Position numbers and translations under genes: made by a program. This document shows positions 56,460-64,000 of a stretch of 64,000 nt of DNA, piece after piece; positions within the stretch are counted from its first letter, which is position 1; each line of letters begins with the position of its first letter. The stretch is from contig NZ_FNAI01000005.1 in assembly GCF_900101875.1 (NCBI RefSeq), positions 186,001-250,000 on the forward strand, given 5' to 3'. The DNA comes from Mucilaginibacter pineti (GTDB lineage Bacteria; Bacteroidota; Bacteroidia; Sphingobacteriales; Sphingobacteriaceae). The notes under the pieces were generated by a model. It worked only from the letters and a program-made list of their open reading frames with translations. It had not been told where the DNA came from and searched no databases.

Positions 56460-56611
56460 TCGCTATTTGTGTATTAGATTTGAGATGTTAGATATGAGAT
56501 TTGAGACTTTCGTCCTAAACCCGTTATCCTGAATCCCGTTTATTATTAAATAAAAAATGTTAGATCGGAGGCGAGATAAATCTCATGTCTCAAATCTAAC
56601 ATCTTATATCT
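56460..56611. repeat. Inverted phrase repeat inside the alpha operon (rpoA-rplQ gap)
   Basis: TTAGATTTGAGATGTTAGAT followed by ATGAGATTTGAGAC near 56469-56502 is inverted as GAGATAAATCTCATGTCTCA followed by AATCTAACATCTTATATC near 56573-56610. The second arm abuts the rpoA stop codon (56612). The same words, one direction only, occur after nrdB (21750-21775). No promoter is seen here. Confidence 0.75.
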
Positions 56612-57604
56612 TTATTCTTCGTCTAACTTAAATTTAGACAGGTTCATACCAAAAGATAAGCCTTTTGATTTAACCAGGTCCTGAATTTCAGTTAATGATT
56701 TTTTACCAAAGTTCCTGAACTTTAACATATCAGCAACATCGTACGATACTAAATCGGCAAGGCTGCGGATATCTGCAGCTTTAAGGCAATTTAATGCACG
56801 TACAGAAAGGTCAAGATCAACCAATTCGGTTTTAAGGATCTTGCGCATGTGCAAAATTTCCTCATCAACTTCTTTAGTTTCTTCTTTAGCCTGTGCTTCA
56901 AGCATCATGTTCTCATCGCTAAATAGCATAAAGTGCTGGATAAGGATCTTAGCCGCTTCTTTTAATGCATCTTCAGGGTGAATTGAACCATCAGTAGCAA
57001 TATCCAAAACTAATTTCTCATAGTCAGTTTTTTGCTCAACACGATAGTTTTCAATGGTGTATTTTACGTTTTTGATTGGCGTAAAGATGGAATCGATAGC
57101 GATAACACCTACGTTAGCATCAGGGTTTTTGTTTTCTTCGCTTGGAACGTAACCACGGCCTTTTGCTACTGTAAGCTCAATTTCAAGCGTTACAGACGAA
57201 TCCATGTTACAGATAACCAGATCAGGATTTAATACTGTAAAGTTGTTAGAGAATTTAGAAACATCTCCAGCTTTAAAAGCATCCTGGCCATTGATGATAA
57301 CAAATATCTTTTCGCTGTCGCCAGATTCACCCGTTTTTTTGAAACGAACCTGTTTAAGGTTCAGGATGATCTCGGTAACATCTTCAACAACACCTTTGAT
57401 GGTTGAAAACTCGTGCATCACTCCTGAAAAGCGAACAGAAGTAATAGCAAAACCTTCTAATGATGATAGTAAGATACGACGTAGAGCATTACCTATGGTT
57501 ACACCGAAGCCTGGTTCTAACGGACGAAACTCAAACGTGCCATCAAAATCATTCGATTTCTGCATGATAACCTTGTCAGGTTTCTGAAATGCTAAAATTG
57601 CCAT
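56612..57604 (-). CDS. rpoA: DNA-directed RNA polymerase subunit alpha
   Basis: Assembly platform of RNA polymerase. The 330 residues show the N-terminal dimerisation domain ([20 protein letters not shown] at 26-45) and the C-terminal helix-hairpin-helix domain ([20 protein letters not shown]) that contacts promoter DNA and activators. The length is normal. It sits between rpsD and rplQ, the usual order. Confidence 0.98.
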   Translation of the reverse strand: MAILAFQKPDKVIMQKSNDFDGTFEFRPLEPGFGVTIGNALRRILLSSLEGFAITSVRFSGVMHEFSTIKGVVEDVTEIILNLKQVRFKKTGESGDSEKIFVIINGQDAFKAGDVSKFSNNFTVLNPDLVICNMDSSVTLEIELTVAKGRGYVPSEENKNPDANVGVIAIDSIFTPIKNVKYTIENYRVEQKTDYEKLVLDIATDGSIHPEDALKEAAKILIQHFMLFSDENMMLEAQAKEETKEVDEEILHMRKILKTELVDLDLSVRALNCLKAADIRSLADLVSYDVADMLKFRNFGKKSLTEIQDLVKSKGLSFGMNLSKFKLDEE

Positions 57605-57699
57605 TTATATCCTTTATTTATTGTTTACTAATTGAATTGATTTAAACCACGAAAATGATTGACATAATATGCCAACCATCCCCTGGATAATTATCTTTA

Positions 57700-58308
57700 T
57701 TATTTTGAGTATAACTCAACGATTAGGTTTTCCTTAATATTTTCAGGGATCTCATCGCGGTTAGGATAGTTTAGGAATGTGCCTGTTAATTCATTTGCAT
57801 CCCATGCTAACCAGCTGTATTTGTTGATTCTTCTTCCGGCTACCGATGTTGAGATAGCTTCCAATGATTTAGATTTTTCACGAACCGAGATCACATCACC
57901 AGCTTTTAATGCGTAAGATGCGATGTTTACAACTGCACCATTTACATTAATGTGTTTGTGATTTACCAACTGACGTGCTGCTGAACGTGTAGGTGCAATA
58001 CCTAAACGGAAAACTGCATTATCTAAACGGGCTTCTAAGAATTTCAAGAGGTTTTCACCTGTGATACCTTCTTTAGCCGATGCACGGTGAAACAAGTTTT
58101 CGAACTGACGCTCTAATACACCATAAGTGTATTTTACTTTTTGTTTCTCCATCAACTGAGTTGAATACTCAGATTGTTTTCCACGACGTTTTGAAGCGCC
58201 ATGCATTCCCGGTGGGTAATTTTTACGTTCTAACGCTTTATCCGGACCGAAGATCGGCTCACGGAAACGACGTGCAATTTTGGACTTTGGTCCTGTATAT
58301 CTAGCCAT
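57700..58308 (-). CDS. rpsD: 30S ribosomal protein S4
   Basis: Primary 16S rRNA-binding assembly protein. The 202 residues include [20 protein letters not shown] and the S4 RNA-binding domain '[20 protein letters not shown]'. There are no zinc Cys in the N-terminus, so it is the Cys-minus form. In E. coli S4 represses the alpha operon; whether that applies here is not known. Confidence 0.98.
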   Translation of the reverse strand: MARYTGPKSKIARRFREPIFGPDKALERKNYPPGMHGASKRRGKQSEYSTQLMEKQKVKYTYGVLERQFENLFHRASAKEGITGENLLKFLEARLDNAVFRLGIAPTRSAARQLVNHKHINVNGAVVNIASYALKAGDVISVREKSKSLEAISTSVAGRRINKYSWLAWDANELTGTFLNYPNRDEIPENIKENLIVELYSK

Positions 58309-58373
58309 TTTTGTGTGTTCTTAAAGTATCAGGCAGCCTTTAGCTGCTGAATCTTAGCTTTAAAATCTGTTAA

Positions 58374-58763
58374 TTAAACTCTTCTTCTTTTAGACGGACG
58401 GCAACCATTGTGTGGAAGCGGTGTGATGTCTTTTATAGTGGTAACTTCAATACCTGTAGTTTGCAAGGTACGGATGGCCGACTCACGACCGGCACCTGGG
58501 CCTTTTACAAATACTTCAACCTTGCGTAAGCCTAAATCATAAGCTACTTTACCGCAATCGGCAGCAGCCTGACCAGCTGCATAAGGTGTGTTCTTTTTTG
58601 AACCTTTAAAACCCATTTTACCAGCAGATGACCATGAAACGGCCTGACCTGTTTTGTTGGTAAGGGTAATAATGATGTTGTTAAAAGTAGCGTTGATGTG
58701 TGCTTCGCCAACCGGCTCAACAATTACAATACGCTTTTTGGTTACTTTTTTGCTCTTAGCCAT
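58374..58763 (-). CDS. rpsK: 30S ribosomal protein S11
   Basis: Small-subunit platform protein. The 129 residues contain '[20 protein letters not shown]' and the conserved end [16 protein letters not shown]. It lies between rpsM and rpsD in the usual alpha operon order. Confidence 0.98.
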   Translation of the reverse strand: MAKSKKVTKKRIVIVEPVGEAHINATFNNIIITLTNKTGQAVSWSSAGKMGFKGSKKNTPYAAGQAAADCGKVAYDLGLRKVEVFVKGPGAGRESAIRTLQTTGIEVTTIKDITPLPHNGCRPSKRRRV

Positions 58764-58896
58764 TTTTTTACTTGTTGAATTAATGAATTACTGAACTAAC
58801 GAATAATCCGGACCCATTAATTATTATTTTCAAATGAGGTAATCCTAATGATCTGCAAAGCGACTATTCACCGCCTCTTCAATCACTATTCACTTA

Positions 58897-59274
58897 TTAT
58901 TTAGTAGCTTTCTTTTTATTAGCAACTGTTTTACGTTTTCCTTTACGGGTACGTGAATTGTTTTTAGTACGCTGACCACGTAATGGTAAACCTTTACGGT
59001 GACGTGTACCACGGTAACAACCAATATCCATTAAACGTTTGATATTAAGTTGAACTTCTGAACGAAGTGAACCTTCTACCTTGATCTGATCGTTAATGAT
59101 TGTACGAATTGAGGTTAACTGCTCATCGGTCCAGTCTTGTACTTTAATGTTCACATCGATACCTGCTTCAGCTAAAATTCTTTGAGCTGTTGAGCGGCCT
59201 ATACCGAAAATGTAAGTAAGTCCGATTTCTCCTCTTTTGTTTTTCGGTAAATCTATACCTGAAATCCTTGCCAT
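58897..59274 (-). CDS. rpsM: 30S ribosomal protein S13
   Basis: Small-subunit head protein that contacts P-site tRNA and bridge B1. The 125 residues start [20 protein letters not shown] and hold the conserved '[20 protein letters not shown]'. The gap to rpsK (about 130 bases) holds short phrase-like words (GAATTAATGAATTACTGAAC) but no gene. Confidence 0.98.
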   Translation of the reverse strand: MARISGIDLPKNKRGEIGLTYIFGIGRSTAQRILAEAGIDVNIKVQDWTDEQLTSIRTIINDQIKVEGSLRSEVQLNIKRLMDIGCYRGTRHRKGLPLRGQRTKNNSRTRKGKRKTVANKKKATK

Positions 59275-59347
59275 ATTTATAGTTTGTTTTTTTAGATGAT
59301 AACCGAACGGCGGGCCACCGTTGTACGAATTATCACATTTTTTTTAA

Positions 59348-59464
59348 TTATCCCTGACGCTGTTTGTATTTAGGATTCTTTTTGTTAATAACATAAAGTT
59401 TCCCGTTACGGCGAATGATCTTGCAATCAGCGCTGCGTTTTTTAATGGATGCTCTAACTTTCAT
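59348..59464 (-). CDS. rpmJ: 50S ribosomal protein L36
   Basis: A 38-residue protein, [20 protein letters not shown] then a basic tail ending KYKQRQG. It is of the type with only one of the usual zinc-binding Cys kept (Cys14), so probably the zinc-independent form. It sits eight bases downstream of infA on the same strand and before rpsM. Too short for most ORF cutoffs. Confidence 0.95.
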   Translation of the reverse strand: MKVRASIKKRSADCKIIRRNGKLYVINKKNPKYKQRQG

Positions 59465-59472
59465 CTCTTTGT

Positions 59473-59691
59473 TTATTTATATCTATAAGTTATTCTACCC
59501 TTTGATAAATCGTACGGGCTCATTTCCAGTTTTACTCTGTCGCCAGGTAAAATCTTTATGTAGTGCATACGCATTTTGCCGGATATGTGCGCAATAATCT
59601 CATGGCCGTTTTCGAGTTCAACTCTGAACATTGCATTTGACAATGCCTCTCTAATTGTACCGTCTTGCTCAATCGAAGATTGTTTAGCCAT
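59473..59691 (-). CDS. infA: Translation initiation factor IF-1
   Basis: A 72-residue OB-fold factor that binds the 30S A site during initiation. The sequence [20 protein letters not shown] and [20 protein letters not shown] are canonical. It lies between map and rpmJ. A promoter-like element lies just upstream, so infA may also be transcribed on its own. Confidence 0.97.
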   Translation of the reverse strand: MAKQSSIEQDGTIREALSNAMFRVELENGHEIIAHISGKMRMHYIKILPGDRVKLEMSPYDLSKGRITYRYK

Positions 59692-59735
59692 ATTTTGTTG
59701 ATTATTACTTAATTATCCGCCCTAAAACCGGGATG

Positions 59736-59743
59736 CAAAATTA
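59736..59743 (-). promoter_or_regulatory. Possible internal promoter before infA
   Basis: On the minus strand TAATTTTG matches TAnnTTTG, 45 bases upstream of infA in the AT-rich gap after map. No convincing -33 element is seen. Confidence 0.35.
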
Positions 59744-59754
59744 ATAAAAATTAT

Positions 59755-60546
59755 TTAATTATTACTCTTTTCTTTTAAAACATTATCAACGTATTCAAAC
59801 GTTGATAAAATATCTGGTTTACCTTTGCCTACAGCTACCGTATGCTCATAATGAGCAGATGGTTTTTTATCTGATGTTGACACTGTCCATCCATCATCCC
59901 AAAACTTAACACCGGCACGGCCTGCGTTTATCATTGGTTCAATGGCAATCACCATACCTTCTTCAAGCTTAATGCCTGCACCACGTTTACCGTAGTTAGG
60001 CACTTCGGGTTTTTCGTGCAGTTTAACGCCAACACCGTGCCCTACAAGCTCTTTTACTACACCAAAGCCATTCTTCTCTGCATGTTCCTGTATCGCGTAG
60101 CCTATGTCGCCTATGCGCATGCCTACTACAGCTTTTGCAACACCTAAGTCAAGGCACTCTTTGGTTACCCGCATAAGTTTCTTAACCATGTCACTCACCT
60201 CGCCAATGGCAAAGGTGTAAGCCGAGTCGCCTACAAATCCATTCAGGGTAACACCACAGTCAACAGATACAAGGTCACCTTCCACCAAAACATGCTTTCC
60301 GGGAAAACCATGTACTACCTGATCATTGAGCGATATGCAGAGGGAATATGGAAATCCACCGTAATTTAAAAAAGTAGGAATTCCGCCGTTGTCGCGTATA
60401 AAGGTATCAGCAAGTCTATCGAGTTCAATAGTTGTAACGCCTGGGCCTATTACTTTAGCAACTTCAGCATGTGTTCTGGACACCAGCAGTGCGCTTGCTC
60501 TTATGAGCTCTATTTCCTCGGCAGACTTATAAATGATTTTTGACAT
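59755..60546 (-). CDS. map: Methionine aminopeptidase type I
   Basis: Removes the initiator Met from new proteins. The 263 residues have the pita-bread fold ligands: His in 'VVHGFPGKHVLVEGDLVSVD' with Asp, then DSAYTFAIG, His in VGHGVGVKLHEKPEVP, and Glu in GMVIAIEPMI, later 'HYEHTVAVG'. All ligands are present. Located between secY and infA as in many Bacteroidota. Confidence 0.97.
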   Translation of the reverse strand: MSKIIYKSAEEIELIRASALLVSRTHAEVAKVIGPGVTTIELDRLADTFIRDNGGIPTFLNYGGFPYSLCISLNDQVVHGFPGKHVLVEGDLVSVDCGVTLNGFVGDSAYTFAIGEVSDMVKKLMRVTKECLDLGVAKAVVGMRIGDIGYAIQEHAEKNGFGVVKELVGHGVGVKLHEKPEVPNYGKRGAGIKLEEGMVIAIEPMINAGRAGVKFWDDGWTVSTSDKKPSAHYEHTVAVGKGKPDILSTFEYVDNVLKEKSNN

Positions 60547-60554
60547 TCCTAATA

Positions 60555-61895
60555 TTAGATCGCTGTCGGAGTTGTTCCGGCAGCAGCTGGCATTGCTGTA
60601 CGTCCTTTAATTCGTCCGGTTTTCATTAAACCATCATAATGGCGCATCAGCAAGTGACTTTCTATTTGTTGCAATGTATCCAGAACAACACCTACCAGGA
60701 TGATCAGTGAAGTACCACCAAAGAATCTTGCGAAGATTGGAGATACACCTACCAAACTGGCAATTGCCGGGATGATTGCTACAATAGCAAGGAATATAGA
60801 TCCAGGTAAAGTTATCTTTGATATTACACCATCAATAAAACTCGCTGTTGCTGCACCTGGTTTAATACCGGGGATAAAGCCGCTATTTTTCTTCATATCA
60901 TCAGCCATCTGGTTAGGATTAACCGTAATTGCTGTGTAGAAGTAGGTAAACAGGATGATCAATATTGCAAACAACAAATTGTGCTGCCACGAGTTGTAAT
61001 TTGATAAGGCAATTAAAATACCACTTGATGATACATTAGGAAAAAACTGCTGTATTGTTGTTGGTATAAACATTAATGCCTGCGCAAATATGATTGGCAT
61101 TACACCAGCTGCATTCACCTTTAAGGGAATGTACTGACGTACACCGCCATATTGTTTGTTGCCTACTATACGTTTTGCATATTGAACCGCAATTTTACGG
61201 GTACCTTGTACAATAAGTATAGTGAACATTACCACACCAATAAGTGCTACAATTTCAACCACAAACGTTACCAAACCACCTGCACCACTGGTACGTGACT
61301 GGAATTCCGTTAAAAACGCGCCTGGCAACTGGGCTATGATACCCACCATTATAATCAACGATATACCATTACCAATACCTTTATCAGTTATTTTTTCGCC
61401 AAGCCACATTACAAATAATGTACCTGCTGTTAAAACAAATGTGTTAAGTATGGTAAACACCGGACCGGTGAATAAACGCGCCTCTGGAGTGATTTGTGAC
61501 CCTACATAGGCAATTGCCTGAACAGCAGTAATACCTATTGTTAGGTAACGCGTCCACTGGTTTAGTTTGTTACGGCCGCTTTCACCTTCTTTTTGAAGTT
61601 TGGTGAAGTAAGGAACGGCTATACCCAGCAATTGCACCACAATTGAAGCCGAAATATAAGGCATTACACCCAATGCAAAAATAGAGGAACGCGAAAACGA
61701 ACCTCCTGCAAACATATTCAGCAATCCTACTAATCCTTCTGATTTTTGGTCAGCTACAGATGCGTAATTAACCCCTGGCAGCACCACGTATGAACCTACG
61801 CGATATATTAAAAGAAATAAGAGTGTGTTAATAATACGCACTCTCAAATCTTCGATTTTCCAGATATTGGATAATGTGGTGAAAAATTTCTTCAT
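60555..61895 (-). CDS. secY: Preprotein translocase subunit SecY
   Basis: Channel-forming subunit of the Sec translocon. The 446 residues form ten TM helices. The motifs RVGSYVVLPGVNYAS, 'LQKEGESGRNKLNQWTRYLT' and 'GGTSLIILVGVVLDTLQQIE' (TM10 and before) are conserved. It overlaps the spc-type order rplO-secY-map. Co-transcribed with the ribosomal genes. Confidence 0.97.
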   Translation of the reverse strand: MKKFFTTLSNIWKIEDLRVRIINTLLFLLIYRVGSYVVLPGVNYASVADQKSEGLVGLLNMFAGGSFSRSSIFALGVMPYISASIVVQLLGIAVPYFTKLQKEGESGRNKLNQWTRYLTIGITAVQAIAYVGSQITPEARLFTGPVFTILNTFVLTAGTLFVMWLGEKITDKGIGNGISLIIMVGIIAQLPGAFLTEFQSRTSGAGGLVTFVVEIVALIGVVMFTILIVQGTRKIAVQYAKRIVGNKQYGGVRQYIPLKVNAAGVMPIIFAQALMFIPTTIQQFFPNVSSSGILIALSNYNSWQHNLLFAILIILFTYFYTAITVNPNQMADDMKKNSGFIPGIKPGAATASFIDGVISKITLPGSIFLAIVAIIPAIASLVGVSPIFARFFGGTSLIILVGVVLDTLQQIESHLLMRHYDGLMKTGRIKGRTAMPAAAGTTPTAI

Positions 61896-61902
61896 CCTAA
61901 AA

Positions 61903-62349
61903 TTATAGCTTAACTATGGTACCACCAGCTGCTTCAATAGCTTTTTGAGCTGTAGCAGTAAATGCATGTGCTTCAACTTCTAATTTGGCTTTCAGTTCGC
62001 CACGGCCCAGGATTTTAACCAGGTCGTTACGAGAAACTAAACCATGTTCTTTCAAAGTAGCGAAATCAACTTTTGCAAGTGTATATTTCTCTACTAATTC
62101 CTGAAGTACATCAAGGTTTACACCTGTATACTCCACACGGTTAGGGTTTTTGAAACCTACCTTAGGCACACGGCGTTGCAAAGGCATCTGACCGCCTTCA
62201 AAACCAACCTTAGTGCTGGTACCTGAACGTGAACCGGCACCTTTATGGCCACGGGTTGACGTACCGCCACGGCCAGAACCTGTACCACGGCCAATTCTTT
62301 TTCTATTTTTAGTAGAACCTTCTGCAGGTTTAAGATTACTTAAATTCAT
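61903..62349 (-). CDS. rplO: 50S ribosomal protein L15
   Basis: A 148-residue large-subunit assembly protein with the Gly/Arg-rich N-terminus (RIGRGTGSGRGGTSTRGHKG) and the conserved FEGGQMPLQRRVPKVGF. It lies seven bases before secY. Confidence 0.98.
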   Translation of the reverse strand: MNLSNLKPAEGSTKNRKRIGRGTGSGRGGTSTRGHKGAGSRSGTSTKVGFEGGQMPLQRRVPKVGFKNPNRVEYTGVNLDVLQELVEKYTLAKVDFATLKEHGLVSRNDLVKILGRGELKAKLEVEAHAFTATAQKAIEAAGGTIVKL

Positions 62350-62353
62350 GATA

Positions 62354-62533
62354 TTAAATATTTTCTACCGCTACCAGGTGATTAACTTTTCTAACCATAC
62401 CAATTATAGCAGGCGTGGCTTCAACTTCCACGCTGTGGTTAATTTTACGTAAGCCTAAGGCTTCGACTGTCTTTTTTTGGCGCTCACTTCTGTCGATCAC
62501 GCTCTTAATCTGTGTTATTTTGATCTTAGCCAT
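62354..62533 (-). CDS. rpmD: 50S ribosomal protein L30
   Basis: A 59-residue protein, [20 protein letters not shown] then [20 protein letters not shown] and a C-terminus [14 protein letters not shown]. Canonical for L30 and in the expected place between rpsE and rplO. It is short, so it is easily missed. Confidence 0.96.
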   Translation of the reverse strand: MAKIKITQIKSVIDRSERQKKTVEALGLRKINHSVEVEATPAIIGMVRKVNHLVAVENI

Positions 62534-62538
62534 GACGA

Positions 62539-63057
62539 TTATCCGTTAAAAACTTTACCTAAACTAATGCCACGTTGTTGTGCTACTGTATGCGCATCAC
62601 GTAATTGTGATAATGCAGATACGGTTGCTTTAACCACGTTGTGCGGGTTTGATGAACCTTTTGATTTTGCTAACACGTTGTGGATCCCTGCAGACTCTAA
62701 CACTGCACGCATTGCACCACCCGCAATAACACCGGTACCATTTGCTGCTGGCTTCAAGAAAACGAAACCACCAGAGAATTTACCAATTTGCTCGTGAGGT
62801 ATAGTGTTGTTGATAATCGGAACTTTTACCAAGTTCTTTTTAGCATCATCAATACCTTTAGCAATTGCTTCAGTAACCTCTTTAGCTTTACCTAAACCGT
62901 AACCTACAACACCGTTTTCATCACCTACTACTACGATAGCAGAAAAGCTGAAAGTACGACCACCTTTGGTTACTTTGGCAACACGCTGTATGCTTACCAA
63001 GCGGTCTTTTAATTCGATCTCGCTTGTTTTTACTCTTTTTATGTTGATTGTTGACAT
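62539..63057 (-). CDS. rpsE: 30S ribosomal protein S5
   Basis: Small-subunit protein that affects decoding fidelity. The 172 residues contain the double-stranded RNA-binding-like domain '[20 protein letters not shown]' and the conserved [20 protein letters not shown]. It lies 12 bases downstream of rplR. Confidence 0.98.
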   Translation of the reverse strand: MSTINIKRVKTSEIELKDRLVSIQRVAKVTKGGRTFSFSAIVVVGDENGVVGYGLGKAKEVTEAIAKGIDDAKKNLVKVPIINNTIPHEQIGKFSGGFVFLKPAANGTGVIAGGAMRAVLESAGIHNVLAKSKGSSNPHNVVKATVSALSQLRDAHTVAQQRGISLGKVFNG

Positions 63058-63069
63058 TTCTCTGTTCGA

Positions 63070-63420
63070 TTAAAAGTTTAAACCACCTTCACGTGCACCT
63101 TCGGCCAGTGACTTAACACGACCATGGTACAAGTAACCGTTTCTGTCGAAAACCACATCTTTAATACCTGCAGCCAGTGCTTTTTGAGCAACCAGTTTAC
63201 CTACAGCTACAGACTGATCAGATTTTGTACCATCTGCTGCAAAGTCTTTTGATAAAGATGAAGCCGATACGATAGTTTTACCGGTTAAATCGTCGATGAT
63301 CTGCGCGTAAATACCTTTATTGCTCCTGTATACTGACAGGCGAGGACGCTCTGTTGATCCTGAAAGGCGTTTTCTGATGCCTTTTTTAATCCTGTCTCTT
63401 CTTGATAATTTAGCTCCCAT
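63070..63420 (-). CDS. rplR: 50S ribosomal protein L18
   Basis: A 116-residue 5S rRNA-binding protein. '[20 protein letters not shown]' and '[20 protein letters not shown]' are conserved, with [20 protein letters not shown] at the end. It follows rplF by five bases. Confidence 0.98.
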   Translation of the reverse strand: MGAKLSRRDRIKKGIRKRLSGSTERPRLSVYRSNKGIYAQIIDDLTGKTIVSASSLSKDFAADGTKSDQSVAVGKLVAQKALAAGIKDVVFDRNGYLYHGRVKSLAEGAREGGLNF

Positions 63421-63425
63421 GACGA

Positions 63426-63983
63426 TTATTTTTTAGATGCTGATTTACCTGCTTTTCTTCTCAATATCTCGCCTACAAACTTAATACCTTTACCTTTGTA
63501 AGGCTCTGGAGTACGTAACGAACGTATTTTTGCAGCTACCTGGCCAATTAATTGTTTGTCAATTGATTCAAGTATGATAGTTGGGTTTTTACCCTTATCA
63601 GCAGTGGTTGTAACTTTAATTTCTGTTGGTAATTCAAATACGTAGTGGTGAGAGTAACCCAACACTAAATCTAATGTATTACCTGTATTAGTAGCACGGT
63701 AACCCACACCTACTAATTCTTGCTGTATTTTGTAACCTTCTGTTACGCCTACAACCATGTTATTTAAAAGCGCACGGTATAAACCATGTAATGCTTTATG
63801 ACGCTTTTGATCAGACGGGCGTTGAACCAGTAACTGACCGTCTTCCTGTGCAATGGTGATATCGCTATCAACCGCTTGCTGCAACTCACCTTTAGGGCCT
63901 TTTACAGTAACAACATTATCTGCTGATACGGTAATAGTAACTCCTTGTGGCAGTGCTATCGGTGCTTTTCCTACTCTTGACAT
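63426..63983 (-). CDS. rplF: 50S ribosomal protein L6
   Basis: Large-subunit protein near the factor-binding site. The 185 residues start [20 protein letters not shown] and end with the conserved '[20 protein letters not shown]' region. An AGGAGA SD-like sequence precedes the ATG on the minus strand. The operon continues beyond the right edge, where rpsH is expected. Confidence 0.98.
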   Translation of the reverse strand: MSRVGKAPIALPQGVTITVSADNVVTVKGPKGELQQAVDSDITIAQEDGQLLVQRPSDQKRHKALHGLYRALLNNMVVGVTEGYKIQQELVGVGYRATNTGNTLDLVLGYSHHYVFELPTEIKVTTTADKGKNPTIILESIDKQLIGQVAAKIRSLRTPEPYKGKGIKFVGEILRRKAGKSASKK

Positions 63984-64000
63984 TGCTTAATTTCTCCTAT

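Noticed and set aside
1..64000. CRISPR arrays, tRNA or rRNA genes, prophage or integrase attachment sites
   Set aside because: Looked for by eye in the spacers; the repeats present are inverted or degenerate and lack the regular repeat-spacer pattern, and no tRNA-like T-arm/anticodon layout was seen.

Overview
The window looks like a chromosomal segment of a Bacteroidota bacterium, most likely family Sphingobacteriaceae (Mucilaginibacter/Pedobacter-like). The reasons are promoters with the TAnnTTTG -7 element typical of the phylum, many lipoproteins and periplasmic proteins of Bacteroidota-only families (Porin_10-type porin, DUF6340, TlpA-like thioredoxin, Cys-rich CWC), a TonB-dependent receptor, and the gene order of the ribosomal clusters. 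No rRNA, tRNA, CRISPR array, prophage or replication origin was recognised. The genus is inferred from protein flavour, not from a marker gene.

Layout. 1-2.2 kb: nuoH-I-J of complex I on the minus strand; nuoH has its own promoter and nuoG is not upstream. 2.3-6.3 kb: lpxK-punA-porin operon (minus). 6.4-11.3 kb: TonB-dependent receptor, purN, a lipoprotein and a diketogulonate-reductase-like enzyme. 11.5-14.4 kb: leuS carrying an in-frame palindromic repeat. 14.8-20.2 kb: lipoprotein, dicarboxylate symporter, secreted unknown, sucD, msrB. 20.5-24.6 kb: nrdB-nrdA behind a long structured leader, then a small CWC protein. 24.7-29.1 kb: accessory lipoproteins, a DUF885 peptidase, a TPR protein and an unknown protein. 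29.2-32.9 kb: str operon rpsL-rpsG-fusA-rpsJ (plus), ended by a terminator after rpsJ. 33.1-36.3 kb: a frameshifted zinc-ribbon/TonB protein, a glyoxalase-fold protein and an AT-rich orphan P-loop ATPase. 36.5-43 kb: pruA, then two beta-carbonic anhydrases, a DUF1275 membrane protein and a SulP bicarbonate-type transporter. 43-51.2 kb: acyl-CoA carboxylase, acetyltransferase, DUF6340 lipoprotein, M42 peptidase, nucleotidyltransferase, GH31 alpha-glucosidase. 51.2-52 kb: a REP-associated transposase gene broken by one stop codon, next to its probable repeats. 52-55.6 kb: dnaK and a TlpA-like protein. 55.8-64 kb: alpha/spc ribosomal operon on the minus strand from rplF to rplQ, with secY, map, infA and rpoA.

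Most genes are ordinary housekeeping genes. The unusual content lies in the spacers: several repeat families recur, many as inverted pairs that begin or end right at stop or start codons, sometimes inside operons, once as part of a terminator and once inside the leuS reading frame. The best protein candidate for an undescribed function is the lone AT-rich ATPase with a C-terminal zinc ribbon and winged helix at 34.2-36.3 kb. The split of the ribosomal super-cluster after rpsJ, with a repeat and a broken gene at the junction, suggests a past inversion.
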